NCBI GenBank assembly: GCA_022457065.1 | Contig: JAJGBQ010000005.1 | Coordinates: 3,782,001 to 3,846,000 of the forward strand | Source of the DNA: Curvularia sp. ZM96 | Taxonomy: Eukaryota > Ascomycota > Dothideomycetes > Pleosporales > Pleosporaceae | DNA: 64,000 bases | Direction: 5' to 3' | In this document: positions 1-10,643 of the stretch, in pieces | Layout: each line of letters opens with the position of its first letter | Numbering within the stretch: the stretch's first letter is position 1 | The notes under the pieces: model-generated | What the model was told of the DNA's origin: nothing | What the model saw: only the letters and a program-made list of their open reading frames with translations | The model's database searches: none | Made by a program: the position numbers and the translations under genes

Positions 1-895
1 TCCAACAAACAGCTCCTGGCCGAAATGGATACGCTACGCAAGAGCCAAAATGACCGTCCGGACGAAGCGAAACGTGTCCAACAGGAGGCTGAGCAACGCT
101 TCACCGCAGAGCTCAAGTCCGTCACCGACAAGCTCGCAGAACAAACCGAAAAGGCAACAGCCTTCCAGACCATGGTAGCGAAGTTGGGAGAAAGCGAGCG
201 CATTGCTAAGCTTGAAGTTGAGAATGTCAAAAAGGAGAACAAATCTCTAGGCGAAAAGTACGACATCCAGGCAGCAGAGCATGCAAAGTTGTTCAAGGTA
301 GGCAAAACCCTGTGACACTGATTGAGCGCAGACGAAGCTAATCTATTCGTAGCAACTCAATGAACACGTCAACAAAATCAACGGCCTACAGGCCAACGCT
401 GAGCGCCTACAGCAGCAGAATGCCGAGTTGCAGCAACGCATGGTCAAACTTGCTGATCTAGAAACTCAAATTATGCAGCTCACAAGGGCAAACTCTGGCT
501 TGACTGAGGATGTCACTCGTCTTACCAACGAGTTGAACAACACTCAAGATGAAGCAACGAAAGCGAAGACCGAACGTGAGGCGTTGCTAAAGAAAGTGGA
601 GTCGTCGAGCAAGGATACCGCTCCCAACAATGACGAACAGGCCCAGAAGATTGCGACTCTCGAAATCTTGGTACAAGAGTGGACTGACCTGGCCAAGCGT
701 TCTTACCAAGAATACAAGGAGATACTCCCTCTCTCCAAGCAGGCCGACCAGTTTCGCAAAGATCTAGTTCAGAAGGAGGAAACCATCAAGGACCTGCAAG
801 AGAAGCTCGCCTTGGCCGAGGGCTCGCAGTCGGGCGATGATGTCCGCTACTGGAAGACCAAGTATGAGACCCTTCTGGAATCCATCTCCAGGTGA
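1..895 (+). CDS. Coiled-coil protein, 3' part (gene begins before the window)
   Basis: The reading frame is open from base 1, so only the C-terminal part is present. Exon 1 runs to 297, a 55-bp intron covers 298-352 (GTAGGC donor, GCTAAT branch site, GTAG acceptor, phase 0), and exon 2 is 353-895 with a TGA stop. About 279 residues are visible. Almost all are charged and rich in Lys, Glu, Gln and Leu with heptad-like spacing and no glycine or proline clusters, so a long coiled coil is the only architecture I can support. The last 20 residues (a V-R-Y-W-K-T-K-Y-E-T pattern) are less repetitive and may be a short conserved tail. I do not recognise the family; coiled-coil composition alone would fit many tethering or structural proteins. 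Coding status is well supported by the clean splice. Confidence 0.8.
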
Positions 896-1433
896 AGGGC
901 AAGTCATGTCAGCTTTCAAGATCGCCCCATGTAGCGGTGTGCTAGTGCCTGGGCTTGTGCGCAGTCCGAGTGCATCACGGTGTACTCCTAGGGTTTGAAG
1001 GAATGGGGGGTTGGGTTTTCAAGGAATGGAGAGAAGGACAAATAGTGTGAGAGCCATCCATGCCATCTCATTGGTAGTTCGAGCGGCCATCAAGTGGTAG
1101 TTCAAGTAGCTCTAATAAAAGTGTTTCCACCAAACTTCATACGCGTGCCTGGAGTGATTTTCTTCCATCTGCTTTCTCATGTAGTTTGCTCTCTCTCGCA
1201 ATCTACACACGGCCAGAGGAGAAGCAACAGCATACATGGTGCCAAGCACTGAAAATTAAAACAGTACGTGGTCTATCACACAAAGAGAAAAGCCATGGAG
1301 CGCAAAACATGTCAGCAAGCACCATCCACGAATGAGATGTTACTATCGTCAGCAGATGAGAGCTAGGTGGCAAACGTTATCTCTCAACGAGTGACAATAT
1401 GCCCACGAACCTGCCTTTTTGCGCAACAGTTTC

Positions 1434-1450
1434 CCAGACCTATGGTCTGG
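1434..1450. repeat. Perfect inverted repeat, 7-bp arms
   Basis: CCAGACC, then TAT, then GGTCTGG. It lies in non-coding DNA 540 bp downstream of the coiled-coil gene. It could be a protein-binding palindrome or a hairpin; function is unknown. Confidence 0.7.
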
Positions 1451-1495
1451 TTGGCAGGCTTTCAGTTCCTAGACACAAAGTATGATTCGGTTTAA

Positions 1496-1527
1496 GGCTT
1501 GGTATTCCGCGGGCTTGGTAGTCCGCG
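1496..1527. repeat. 16-bp tandem duplication
   Basis: Two adjacent copies of GGCTTGGTAKTCCGCG differ at one base (T in the first copy, G in the second). The GC-rich CCGCGG ends make each unit partly self-complementary. It is close to the palindrome at 1434. Confidence 0.7.
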
Positions 1528-4361
1528 GCCATGTATGCCCCTAGCCTTCATTCTTGCAGAGGATGATAAGGCTTTGAGAACGGAATATTGGGATTATGTG
1601 GTTGCTTTTTATCATATTCGGATTTGTTTTCTTCTCGCGTGCGTACGATGGCAGCATGAACTAGATAGAGCGAGGGGAGAAATCCGGTAAGGGGTACGTC
1701 ATGATGGAGGCCTGAGATGAGGGGTTGTTCCAATGCGCGTGTGGATGGATAGATGATGATTGTCATGGACGAGCAGTGAGGGAAACGGTAGAAAGGACAT
1801 ATGTGCTGTCCCCTTTTCTAGGAGGATTGCACAATTGTGTATGTACCAGTAGAATGGATAGCGTGGTACGTAAGATTACACACGGAGCTATCAAAGAGAA
1901 AGGGGGATGAAGAAAGAAAATCCGGGGCAAAAGGCGGGGGCAGAATAAGAGCATTGTTGAAACACGCAAGGACAAAGTGTCTTGTATATGACAAGCGCTA
2001 CGTGTTGCCTCACTCCGAGGAGATGTGCTGGATGGTGATGTGCAACACATTCGGACGCACGGAATGCTTAGAGGGGGCCAATGCCCGGAAGGACACTTCC
2101 GCTTGGTTGTGATGTTACATCGACGTTGAACCCAAGGTAATTACACGTGGGCGGCTCGGTAGCGCCATGCAAAGCTAGGGAGTTGGCAGTAGCTCGTGTG
2201 GAGCGGCGCCTCAGGGGGCGTAAGGAGGAACCAGAGTGGGAAAGTCAGGCCGGACGCTTTGGCTTGACCATGGTTGAGAATGGCTCCACATAGGAGCAAT
2301 CGTAGTGTTACGATGATGTGCTGCCAAAAGTCCAGGTGTAAGCCAGCACCGGCAATGATTTGAAATGCTCATACGGCACTTCGTCGTATGCGAAGTACGT
2401 ACTGTCATGCCCAGGTTTTACAACGAATCGGAGGGTAGTTGCAATGTCTGCTGCATCCTGCTGTCTTCCTAAGGATACTAGTAACACAGAGGTGAGATAC
2501 TCCTACCATGATATCTTGATAGAGAGAAAAAGACAAGAAACAAGGAAAGAGTACCGTTATCCGACCGGATGGATAGGGCTCCCCAAGTTGAGCCTCTGTG
2601 GGGAAAGGGACAAGCCACGGACAGAGGGCTGAGAGAAAAAGCAATACCAGCTCCGCATCTGAGCGCCCTCAGACGCGCTCTGTGCCGGATCAGCGATAGG
2701 AGGATGGATACTTCCTGTTCCGAGAATCCTCCCCAGCATCTCCGCACGTGCGCTTCATGCACCATGTGTAAAGTGTATCTGCATCTAGATCTGCATTCAC
2801 GAAGCGCCAGCCAGCATAGAGCATTCATTGGCCATCTGTTTCATAAGATTGAACATGGTGTGGTTGATCTGCAAGTCCGCTAGGATCTACACTGCACGTG
2901 GGAAAAGCCCGCGGAGCTTTGTGGGGGAAGGGAAGGAGATGGAGGAAAGGAAGTGTGGACGCCAATCTCTCCGTTGCACGGCGGTGTGGCTTGCGGAGAG
3001 GACCCTGGGCTAGAAGGCATGGAAGCCATCGAAGACCAAAAAGAAGCCATCGTGTGGAGGCGGCGGCGACGGCTAGAGTCGGTCAAGATGAAATGAGCTG
3101 TTTGAGAAAACTAGTAAGGCGACCTGGTGTGAGTTGTTTATCAGGATGGAGACATGACCCTGCTGCATCAAACAGCGTCAGGCAGCGTCAGACAAAGCAG
3201 CTAGTGCATCATGGTCATGTGTCGGATGATCATTGGGGCCTCGAGATGCTGAGGTTCGGGCTACAGTGCCGGAGTCAGAAGTTGCAGTGTTGTTGTCTTC
3301 AGCTTCTTCAACACTCTACAGTATCACCACCTCGCCAAGGACGTACGGAGTCATGGGCAAGCGGTATCGGTGGCCACACTGGTGGACGTGTGGCGCAGCG
3401 TTCATCATGGCCCAGACCATCGGGCTTGCTGCTCGTACGAAGTCAATTTGCCCAGCCCTGGCGTCGACACACCGGATGGATAGTGCCCGCCCATAAGATG
3501 AAGCTACTGAGACCAGCCCCGAGCGCCTAGGCTACAACTGGCCAAGGACGCCCTGAGCAAGATGAGGATCAGGTACTGTCTGCATTGACCCGACCCACCA
3601 AACACGTTTGAAGGCAGGCTCAGCGAGCTGTCAGTAGCACTGGCGAGAGTGGCTGGGGCTGGCAGCTGAGTGGCGACATGTGCATCGACAAAGTGTGGCA
3701 AAACGGCGCTTCAGCTGCAGATCCACGAAAGCTTGAGCAGGTTGAAGGCGATGCGAGTGGCTGGTTGGCTGGCTGGCTACTTGCCTGGTTGGGAGTCGCG
3801 CGATGCGTTCACTCGACATGAGAGAATCAGCGTGGGTCGCAAGTTGCAGACTGAGTTGATGGCGGATTACGCAAAACGCGCTAGTCTGAGGCGGCTAGCG
3901 CCAGTGGAGCCTGTAAAATCGCGTGTCGACGGTATGCATGCATGCCCTTCCACACAGACAACAGAGCCTGTTAGCCTCGCTGCGCACGACCTTCGTCTAA
4001 TACGGCGGCTTATTAACAGAAACATTTAGTACAGGGTGTGAAGCCCTGGGTAGCTGCGGAAGAAAAAAAAGGAAAGAAAAACCCCCTCCGAGGCCTGCAA
4101 GCAAGAGAAAAAGATCACCGTCGGTCCAATACTCGGTCCCATTCCCCCGCCATCCGACTCGCACCACTGCACACACGCCCCCGATGACGACGTAGGGTGC
4201 TAATTGCGGATGCGGTTCTTCAGCTCGTGGGCGAAGGTTCCTTACCCTTATACCTTCTTATGTGCCTTTTTTCGCCGATTGAGACGCGGAATATCAACGG
4301 TAGCCTAGGGCTGCGACTCGCCAGCAAACGTGTGGATACAAACTAGACAAATCAGCCCAGC

Positions 4362-6424
4362 ATGGCCACTCCACGACGCAAAGCCTGTGTTGAGTGTCGC
4401 CAGCAAAAGGTACTGCTTCGCCTCAACTCGACGCGACACGCTCCCTCGTCAAAACAGCAAACTTACTGACTCTGCAGATTCGTTGCGATGTCGAGCAGCA
4501 CAAGGTCCCCCACGACCCATGCGGTCGCTGCAAAAAGATGGGCTTGGAATGCCGCATCCTGCCCACGTCAACCAGGAACTTGCGCCAAACAAAAGCTGAG
4601 ATGCGCCGTGAGTTGGAGGAGTTGCGATGGAATATGAGGCAGGGCCAGGCCCCTGGCGACCAAAACTATCCCCATTCGACCGCCTCGCCAAATGTCGACA
4701 TGCAGAATTATACCCCGCTTGATCATGCTTCCGGCACCTATTCCGATCCTTCTGGAGGAAGAACCGACGCGTCGGATTCTATGTCTCCAGCCTTCGATTC
4801 AAGGCCTCCCACAAGAAAAGGCTCCGACAGCCAGGGCACAATACCACGCGTCCTCGACGGATTCCTACTCGATTCAAAACGCATTGATGACTGCTTTACA
4901 CTGTATGTCCTGAGCAATTCCTTCTTAACCATCGCATCCGCTGACATTCTCGTGCAGTTATTTCACTCAATACCACCCCCTCTTTCCCATTCTTGATCCT
5001 AATGTATCGCCTAACGAATACCACGACCAGTCACCATTTCTGTTTTGGGTCATTGTAGTTACGGGCGCTCGGCGGTACTCTGAACACCCCGAGGTGCTCG
5101 AGAGAATTGCTCAACCAGTGACCCAGCTTGCCTTTTCTTCAATGGCATTACGCACCTCGCAGGTTCCCATCATACAGGGATTGCTAATTCTTTGCACATG
5201 GAGATTGCCCACAAACTCCATGTATAAGGATACCTCACACCTCATGTGTGGCTCAGCAGTACATCTTGCTACCCAGATTGGTCTGCACATAGCAGGCGTA
5301 GGGCAGGATTTCGCCAGGACGCCGCTTGAGAAGGACCAATCGCTCAAGGTACAGCGCGCCAAACTCTGGCTGTGCTGTGTCATTGTTTCCATCAGGTAGG
5401 CCTCCGAAATAAGGTTGTTGCGTGGTTTCTTTTTTCGCTAACGACACCTAGAACGAGCTGCGTTGAAGGCATACCGCCACTTGCAGAGTCTTTCTTCGAT
5501 GGGGACGAACAAGATCGGGAGGACATGGTGCCTTACCTTCCAGCTGATCTGCAGTACCTCCACAAGGTCTACATCATCCTCATGCGTGCGATGGTCGCAA
5601 TGGGTAAAACCAATCTGCAGTCCATAAACTGTGACGTCCGCGTACTACGGTCAATGATCAGCATATTCGATTCGCAGCTACTCAGTTTAGCCCCATCATC
5701 CCCGAGCGACCTTGGTGAGTTGTCTCGTCCGCATTTGTGTACCGTTTGCTGACCAAATAGATACTCTGCAACTCAGTTGCGCTCGTATCCATGTCATGGC
5801 ATTCCACTTCTTTGCTCATCCAACAAACTCTCCACCGGATGCTGAGGGTCTGGCTCGATTTTATTCGTTATGCATTTCGGTTATACAATCAGCCGCGACC
5901 ATGCAAACGAATCAAAAAACACTGCTATCTTCCGTATCGCAGTCTTTCGTCGACCGAACTATCACCTTGGCTGGTTTTTCGATCCTCAGACTTGTCCGAA
6001 GCCCACTCGCACAGCATCTGGATCTAGCCGCAGGTGAGAGAGCTTTCTCTCAAGCGTACGAATTCCTCAAGAATGTCTCCTTGCAACCAGGGGACATTCA
6101 TATCCGGACTGCGCATATCATGAAGGATCTATGGGGTAGTGACAAGGTATTCCGTAAGAAGGACGGACGCGTAGAACCTCTGTATCTGCGGCTACGCACC
6201 CGATTGAGTATGAGTGTTAGCTACGACATGTTTTGGTACTGGCGAGAAGAGTTTGGCAACATGCAGAACCCGTACAATGGCGAAGAGGCACCACTTCTCA
6301 ATAATGATGCCGCTCACCAGAACATACCGCGTAAGTACAATGCCATCTCTTCCGGCTCCTTCGTTACTAACGGATAGGTTAAGAATTCATACCTCACCAG
6401 CAGCAGCCGCAGCAGCAGCAGCAA

Positions 6425-6456
<32 letters not shown>

Positions 6457-6796
6457 ACATCAACAGCAACAACATCAGCAACAGCAGCAACTCCAGCAAG
6501 AACAACAGCAGCAGCTGACAGATCCTTCACTGAGGCCTCAGCTCCCAGTGACCAAGTTCGATCCAAGCCTAGTAAATCCTCAACTCCAGCCAGATCCATC
6601 GGTCTTGGGTGGTGGTTTTGAATCCTGGGACAACCAAGAATATGCGATACCTCCTGTGCTAGACCAGTTTCCGGACTATGATTGGGCTGCTGGATTTGAG
6701 TTTTCAAACGCAGAAGTGCCTAATGTCCCGGTTCCTATGAACCCAATGATGCCTGTACACGGCAATGCACCCAACATGGGTTACACTTACGGTTAA
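4362..6796 (+). CDS. War1-like Zn2Cys6 transcription factor with polyglutamine tail
   Basis: Six exons: 4362-4409, 4478-4902, 4958-5395, 5452-5714, 5761-6330, 6384-6796, giving 718 residues. The N-terminus has a complete Zn2Cys6 DNA-binding cluster, C9-x2-C12-x6-C19-x11-C31-x2-C34-x6-C41, split by intron 1 just before C19. A basic Glu/Arg/Leu helix follows as a dimerisation linker. The next exon carries the fungal regulator signature around Y-F-T-Q-Y-H-P-L-F-P (about residue 158), typical of the War1 (weak-acid and PDR stress) group, then a helical middle region. The C-terminus has an uninterrupted run of 16 Gln inside a roughly 45-residue Gln/His tract, followed by an acidic, aromatic tail that could activate transcription. 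Assignment to War1 rests on remembered family pattern; the Zn2Cys6 class is certain. The last intron has two competing acceptors (see findings). Confidence 0.9.
6398..6524 (+). repeat. CAG/CAA repeat encoding polyglutamine
   Basis: Mixed CAG and CAA codons, interrupted by CAT, CCG, CTC and GAA, lie in the last exon of the Zn2Cys6 regulator. The longest pure Gln run is 16 codons. Mixing of synonymous codons argues for selection on the peptide rather than recent slippage only, but the purer CAG stretch near its start could vary in length between strains. Confidence 0.9.
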
Positions 6797-8671
6797 GTAT
6801 TACGTGTCCGACGACAATCTTGTGACTAGGCGGGCGGACGGAAAGAGCTTGGGAATCATCGAGATCCGACTGCGAAATCCAGTACCGTATGGAGAATATA
6901 TGCTCGAACGAGTATACTCGATGTTTTGGAACAGCCACTCCACAAAGACAACCTGGTTTGTTCAGCTCACATACGAACGGAATGCCGCTTGCGACAGTCA
7001 CGGATAGCAGGGCGCATGTTGCGGACAACGAATGATAGGATTGGCCACTGCGGTGGGACAGCAATGGCCACACAAAAGGTTATTCCGCAATCAAGGAACC
7101 GGACTCTATGTGGTTCAGGACAAAGAATGCCCTCCGGACTTGGGTTGTTGTTTCGTGTTGGAGCTGTAACGACACGCTTGAGGAGCGGTATTCTCTGGTC
7201 GACGAAAACTGTTCGGTCGAGAACAGGAGTGAAGCAGAGGGCGATTTTTCATCGTCAATAAGAGCGGATAACGTCATCGAAGGACAGCAAACCCGTACAC
7301 CGTCTCTCACGACTTGAACCAGGCATCCTGACCATGGAGCGCTAGTGAGGGTTCTTTCGTCGATTACTCGGAGGGCCCGATAAACGATGAGAGGTCGAAT
7401 ACGAATCGAACGTGGGATATTTGATTATGAAGCTGGCAGGCAGCTCACTTAAATCGAATTTACTTTTTCCCTGAAAGAACCCCACCTGCACGGTTACACG
7501 TATGTCAGCGTCGGTTAACATACAGATTGAGGTATCCCTTCCCTCGTTCTCAGATGACATTACCCTTTCCTTACCACAAGCCGCGTGGAATATCGGCGAG
7601 ACCGAGCTGTCTGCACATTCTTGGTATCCAACCAGTGAGAGGACCCGCGTGAGGCGCCGTATCGGACAGACTACCGGCGAAGTTCGGCGGGCACCACTAC
7701 GTCAGCGAAGCGGGCATGCATTGCGGGGTGACCACCACATCGACTTCTCACAAGGTTGTTCGACTTGTGGGGTCTGTTTTCTGATGCACTTTTGGCGGAT
7801 ACGTGAAGCGATTTCTCCAATTATATGTTCAACGATAGAGGTGTTCTAATCGAAATACTGATTTTTCTTAACTCCTTCCCCTTTGCGCCACATTCCGATG
7901 TTGTTGTCATGGATATTTGACCGACAGGATCTAAAAACGAAGGCGATCGATGCATGTCATGCCCAGCGATTTACTGGGATAGGCGACTTTGACTTGCACC
8001 ATTATTTGTACCAATCACTACAACTTGGTCGGCGGGATTCCGACGCGCACCCGATGTATCCCAAATTAGGCAAAGGAAATATGCAAGGAGTCCTCTCCGG
8101 TTGGTATGTAATCCAGGTAACGACAAGGAAAAAAAGCCTCCTACTTCAGCGGGTCTCTGCCTTTTCGGATGGAGATGTGCCTGATCTGAAGTTTCGGTGC
8201 AGCTATCGCTTCCCTTTTCGGATCCTTTGCACATTCTATTAGTAGGGTCTTTTCATTTTTCTGGGGGTTGCATAAAAGGAACAGGAACATGACAGCTCCT
8301 TCTCAACGTCTTTGGCTGGCGAAAACGAGATACGCAACACGCCGATACTCAGCGAGACGTGATCAATCCAGGGCCAAGTTCAAGGTTTTAATGCCTTACT
8401 TGATCGTATAATTGCTCTCGGGCTTGGTGCTTACCCTTAGTGAACAGATTCTTTACTAGTACTGTTGCTGCTATTACTATCAGACTTATCCTGCATCGTT
8501 GTGCACAGCGAATCTTCAACCACCGACCTTTTCCCATCAGCCTTTTCTATATCCAACCCATATACACACCATCCCTACAAAGAAAGAGATAGGAAATTTT
8601 GTCACTGGGAACAAGGATACCAAGGGCCAACGCGACACCAAACAAACTTATCTGAAAGCAAGATAAGGAAA
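6797..8671. other. Intergenic stretch, no convincing gene
   Basis: About 1.9 kb between two plus-strand genes. It should hold the 3' UTR of the regulator and the promoter of the PEP-mutase-family gene. Short open frames on both strands lack domain patterns or credible introns. A tRNA-like patch near 7310-7370 was examined and rejected. Confidence 0.6.
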
Positions 8672-9705
8672 ATGGCGGCCACCGCGAAGTTACGAGCCAT
8701 GCTCGCGGATCCAGACAAGTTTATTGCGTGCCCTGGTGTATACGATGGCTTCACAGCACGTATAGCTCTTCAAGAAGATGTAGACTGTTTATACATGGTA
8801 TGCCATGCCGCGCCACCTATATCTCGACATATGATATCCTGCTCTATGCCTTTCTTCTCTCATCAGAACATCCCTACGTGTCGCCATATAACCATGTCAC
8901 ACAAAGGCTAACCCCGTCTCTCTAGACCGGCGCGGGAACAACCATGTCGCGACTGGGTGCGGCCGACATGGGCATCGCCACGCTCAACGACATGCTAACC
9001 AACGCCTCGATGCTGGCCTCTCTTTCGCCACAGACGCCGCTCATCGCCGACGCAGACACGGGCTACGGCGGGCCCGTCATGGTCGGCCGCACCGTAACCT
9101 CGTACATCCGCGCAGGCGTCGCAGGACTGCATCTCGAAGACCAAATTGTGAGTAAGCGGTGCGGGCACCTCAACGGCAAGCAACTTGTCGATATCGATGA
9201 GTTCGCCGCGCGGATCCGCGCTGCGCGGCTGGCGCGCGAGCAGTCCGGCGGCGATATTGTCATCATCGCACGGACAGATGCACTGCAGTCATTTGGCTAC
9301 GACGAGGCGCTCAAACGGCTCCAGGTCGCTGCCGCACAGGGCGCAGACGTTGCGTTCCTTGAGGGCGTCACTACCGCCGAGGACGCAAGACGCATCTGCA
9401 TCGATATGGCGCCGACCCCTTGTCTCTTCAACAACGTCCCCGGCGGCGTTTCTCCGGACTTTGGCGTCCAGCAGTGTCGCCAAATTGGGTACAAACTTGC
9501 CATCTTCCCTCTTTTGGCCCTCGAGGTCGTGTACCCGGCCGTAAGGAGGGCGGTGCAGCAGATGAAGGATGAGGGGAATGTAAAGAGTGTGGAGGAGGAT
9601 GGGAAGAGGTACGGCCCTCGCGAGTTGTTTAGGGTGTGTGGGATGGATGAGTTGATTGATTTTGATGTCAAGGCTGGAGGGATGGCGTATAAGGACGGGG
9701 CTTGA
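8672..9705 (+). CDS. Isocitrate lyase / PEP mutase superfamily enzyme
   Basis: Two exons, 8672-8797 and 8926-9705, flank a 128-bp intron (GTATGC donor, GGCTAAC branch site, CTAG acceptor, phase 0); 301 residues. The N-terminus shows the family opening P-G-V-Y-D-G-F-T-A-R. After the splice come T-G-A-G-T-T, the metal-binding D-A-D-T-G-Y-G-G, E-D-Q and the catalytic-loop motif K-R-C-G-H, then I-A-R-T-D and F-L-E-G. This is the barrel and active site of enzymes that make or break C-C or P-C bonds next to a carboxylate (methylisocitrate lyase, carboxyphosphonoenolpyruvate mutase, oxaloacetate hydrolase). The exact substrate cannot be read from sequence; no targeting peptide is obvious, so a cytosolic location is likely. 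It is convergent with the NAD kinase gene. Confidence 0.9.
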
Positions 9706-10643
9706 ATGCTAATGTCAGGGTAAATGTAAGGGTTTCGTTGTTATTGTTTTTTTTTTTTTTTTTTTTTTCATGGTTCAGATTGGGTTTGCAAATGAGTGAT
9801 ATGTGGAAGGGAGGAGGAGTAATGTCCGTTTGGTTTTGTCCGTCTTCTGCCTGAAAACTGCACAGTGGGCAAAAGAGAGAGAGACTTTTGCGAGTTGTTT
9901 TGTTCGTATATACCACATGAGAATGTTTTAGGAATCCTGCATATTTCAATAAACGCTTTTTTTCTCAACTTTGTCGTCACTTTCGTACAAGCCTAAGCCC
10001 CCTACTCAAACCCGGCCACATACTTGACAGTTGGCTGCGTCTTTGAGCAGGAGTTGCGTCGCATGTATCACGTTACTGTGATATGATATCACGCAAGACG
10101 GTCGCTAACTCCGTCCTCCGCACAAGAAAGGCAAATGATAAAACAGTATGACGAGAAAAGAAAATACGATGCTGACAAAGAAGCCGGCATGTTGCACGCC
10201 ACAGGTACCAAACCTGTCACGAAAGGGTCTGCGGTTTTAAGTGCAACTGTCACAGCCAAGGCGAAAAGTAAACCCAAAACACACCCGGGGAAACTGCGGG
10301 GCCGAAAGTATTCGTCCCTATATATATGTATCGACCTTGTCTGATTCTCTTCTTCTATGTACTTTGTATGTATCCGCCACGCTTTCTAAGGATATCTTAA
10401 ATTGAAAGAAATCTCACGCTCTTCTCTCTCCGTGCAAACATGCTTCCAATGCTCCTTCTACCTCTCACACATATTTACTTGTATTTCTTTCATATAAACG
10501 AATGATAAGAATTAAAAGAAAAAGGAAAAAAAGTAGGAGAAGGAATGTTGAAGACACTGTCCAACAACATTCAGACTCAGACGAAATAGTTAAACACCAC
10601 TGGGAACCCGCCCGAGCGGCGTGGAGGTTGCCAGTCCTCTTTC
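9706..10643. other. 3'-3' intergenic region
   Basis: About 0.94 kb between convergent genes. It holds a 22-base T run at 9747-9768 and AT-rich DNA expected of two 3' UTRs. A 69-codon Lys-rich open frame at 10135-10344 has no supporting signals. Confidence 0.6.
9747..9768 (+). repeat. Poly-T tract (22 T)
   Basis: A homopolymer run 42 bases after the stop codon of the PEP-mutase-family gene. It lies in the presumed 3' UTR and is probably a slippage-prone tract rather than a specific signal. Confidence 0.9.

Larger units (their letters stand above)
896..4361. other. Intergenic stretch, no convincing gene
   Basis: About 3.5 kb between the coiled-coil gene and the Zn2Cys6 regulator. Open frames exist on both strands, the longest about 210 codons at 2898-3530, but their compositions (Arg, Trp, Cys and His rich, no domain pattern, no splice context) look non-coding. 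Visible structure is limited to a perfect 7-bp inverted repeat at 1434-1450, a 16-bp tandem duplication at 1496-1527, a GGCT-rich patch near 3755-3790 and a purine-rich tract near 4060-4085 in the presumed promoter of the regulator. Confidence 0.6.

Noticed and set aside
2898..3530. 210-codon plus-strand frame in the left intergenic region
   Set aside because: Arg, Trp, Cys and His rich, no domain pattern, overlapping open frames on the other strand.
7310..7370. tRNA-like sequence on the minus strand (GGTTCAAGTC with a GGTCAGGAT-like D-arm)
   Set aside because: The T-arm stem does not pair and no 7-bp acceptor stem can be formed.
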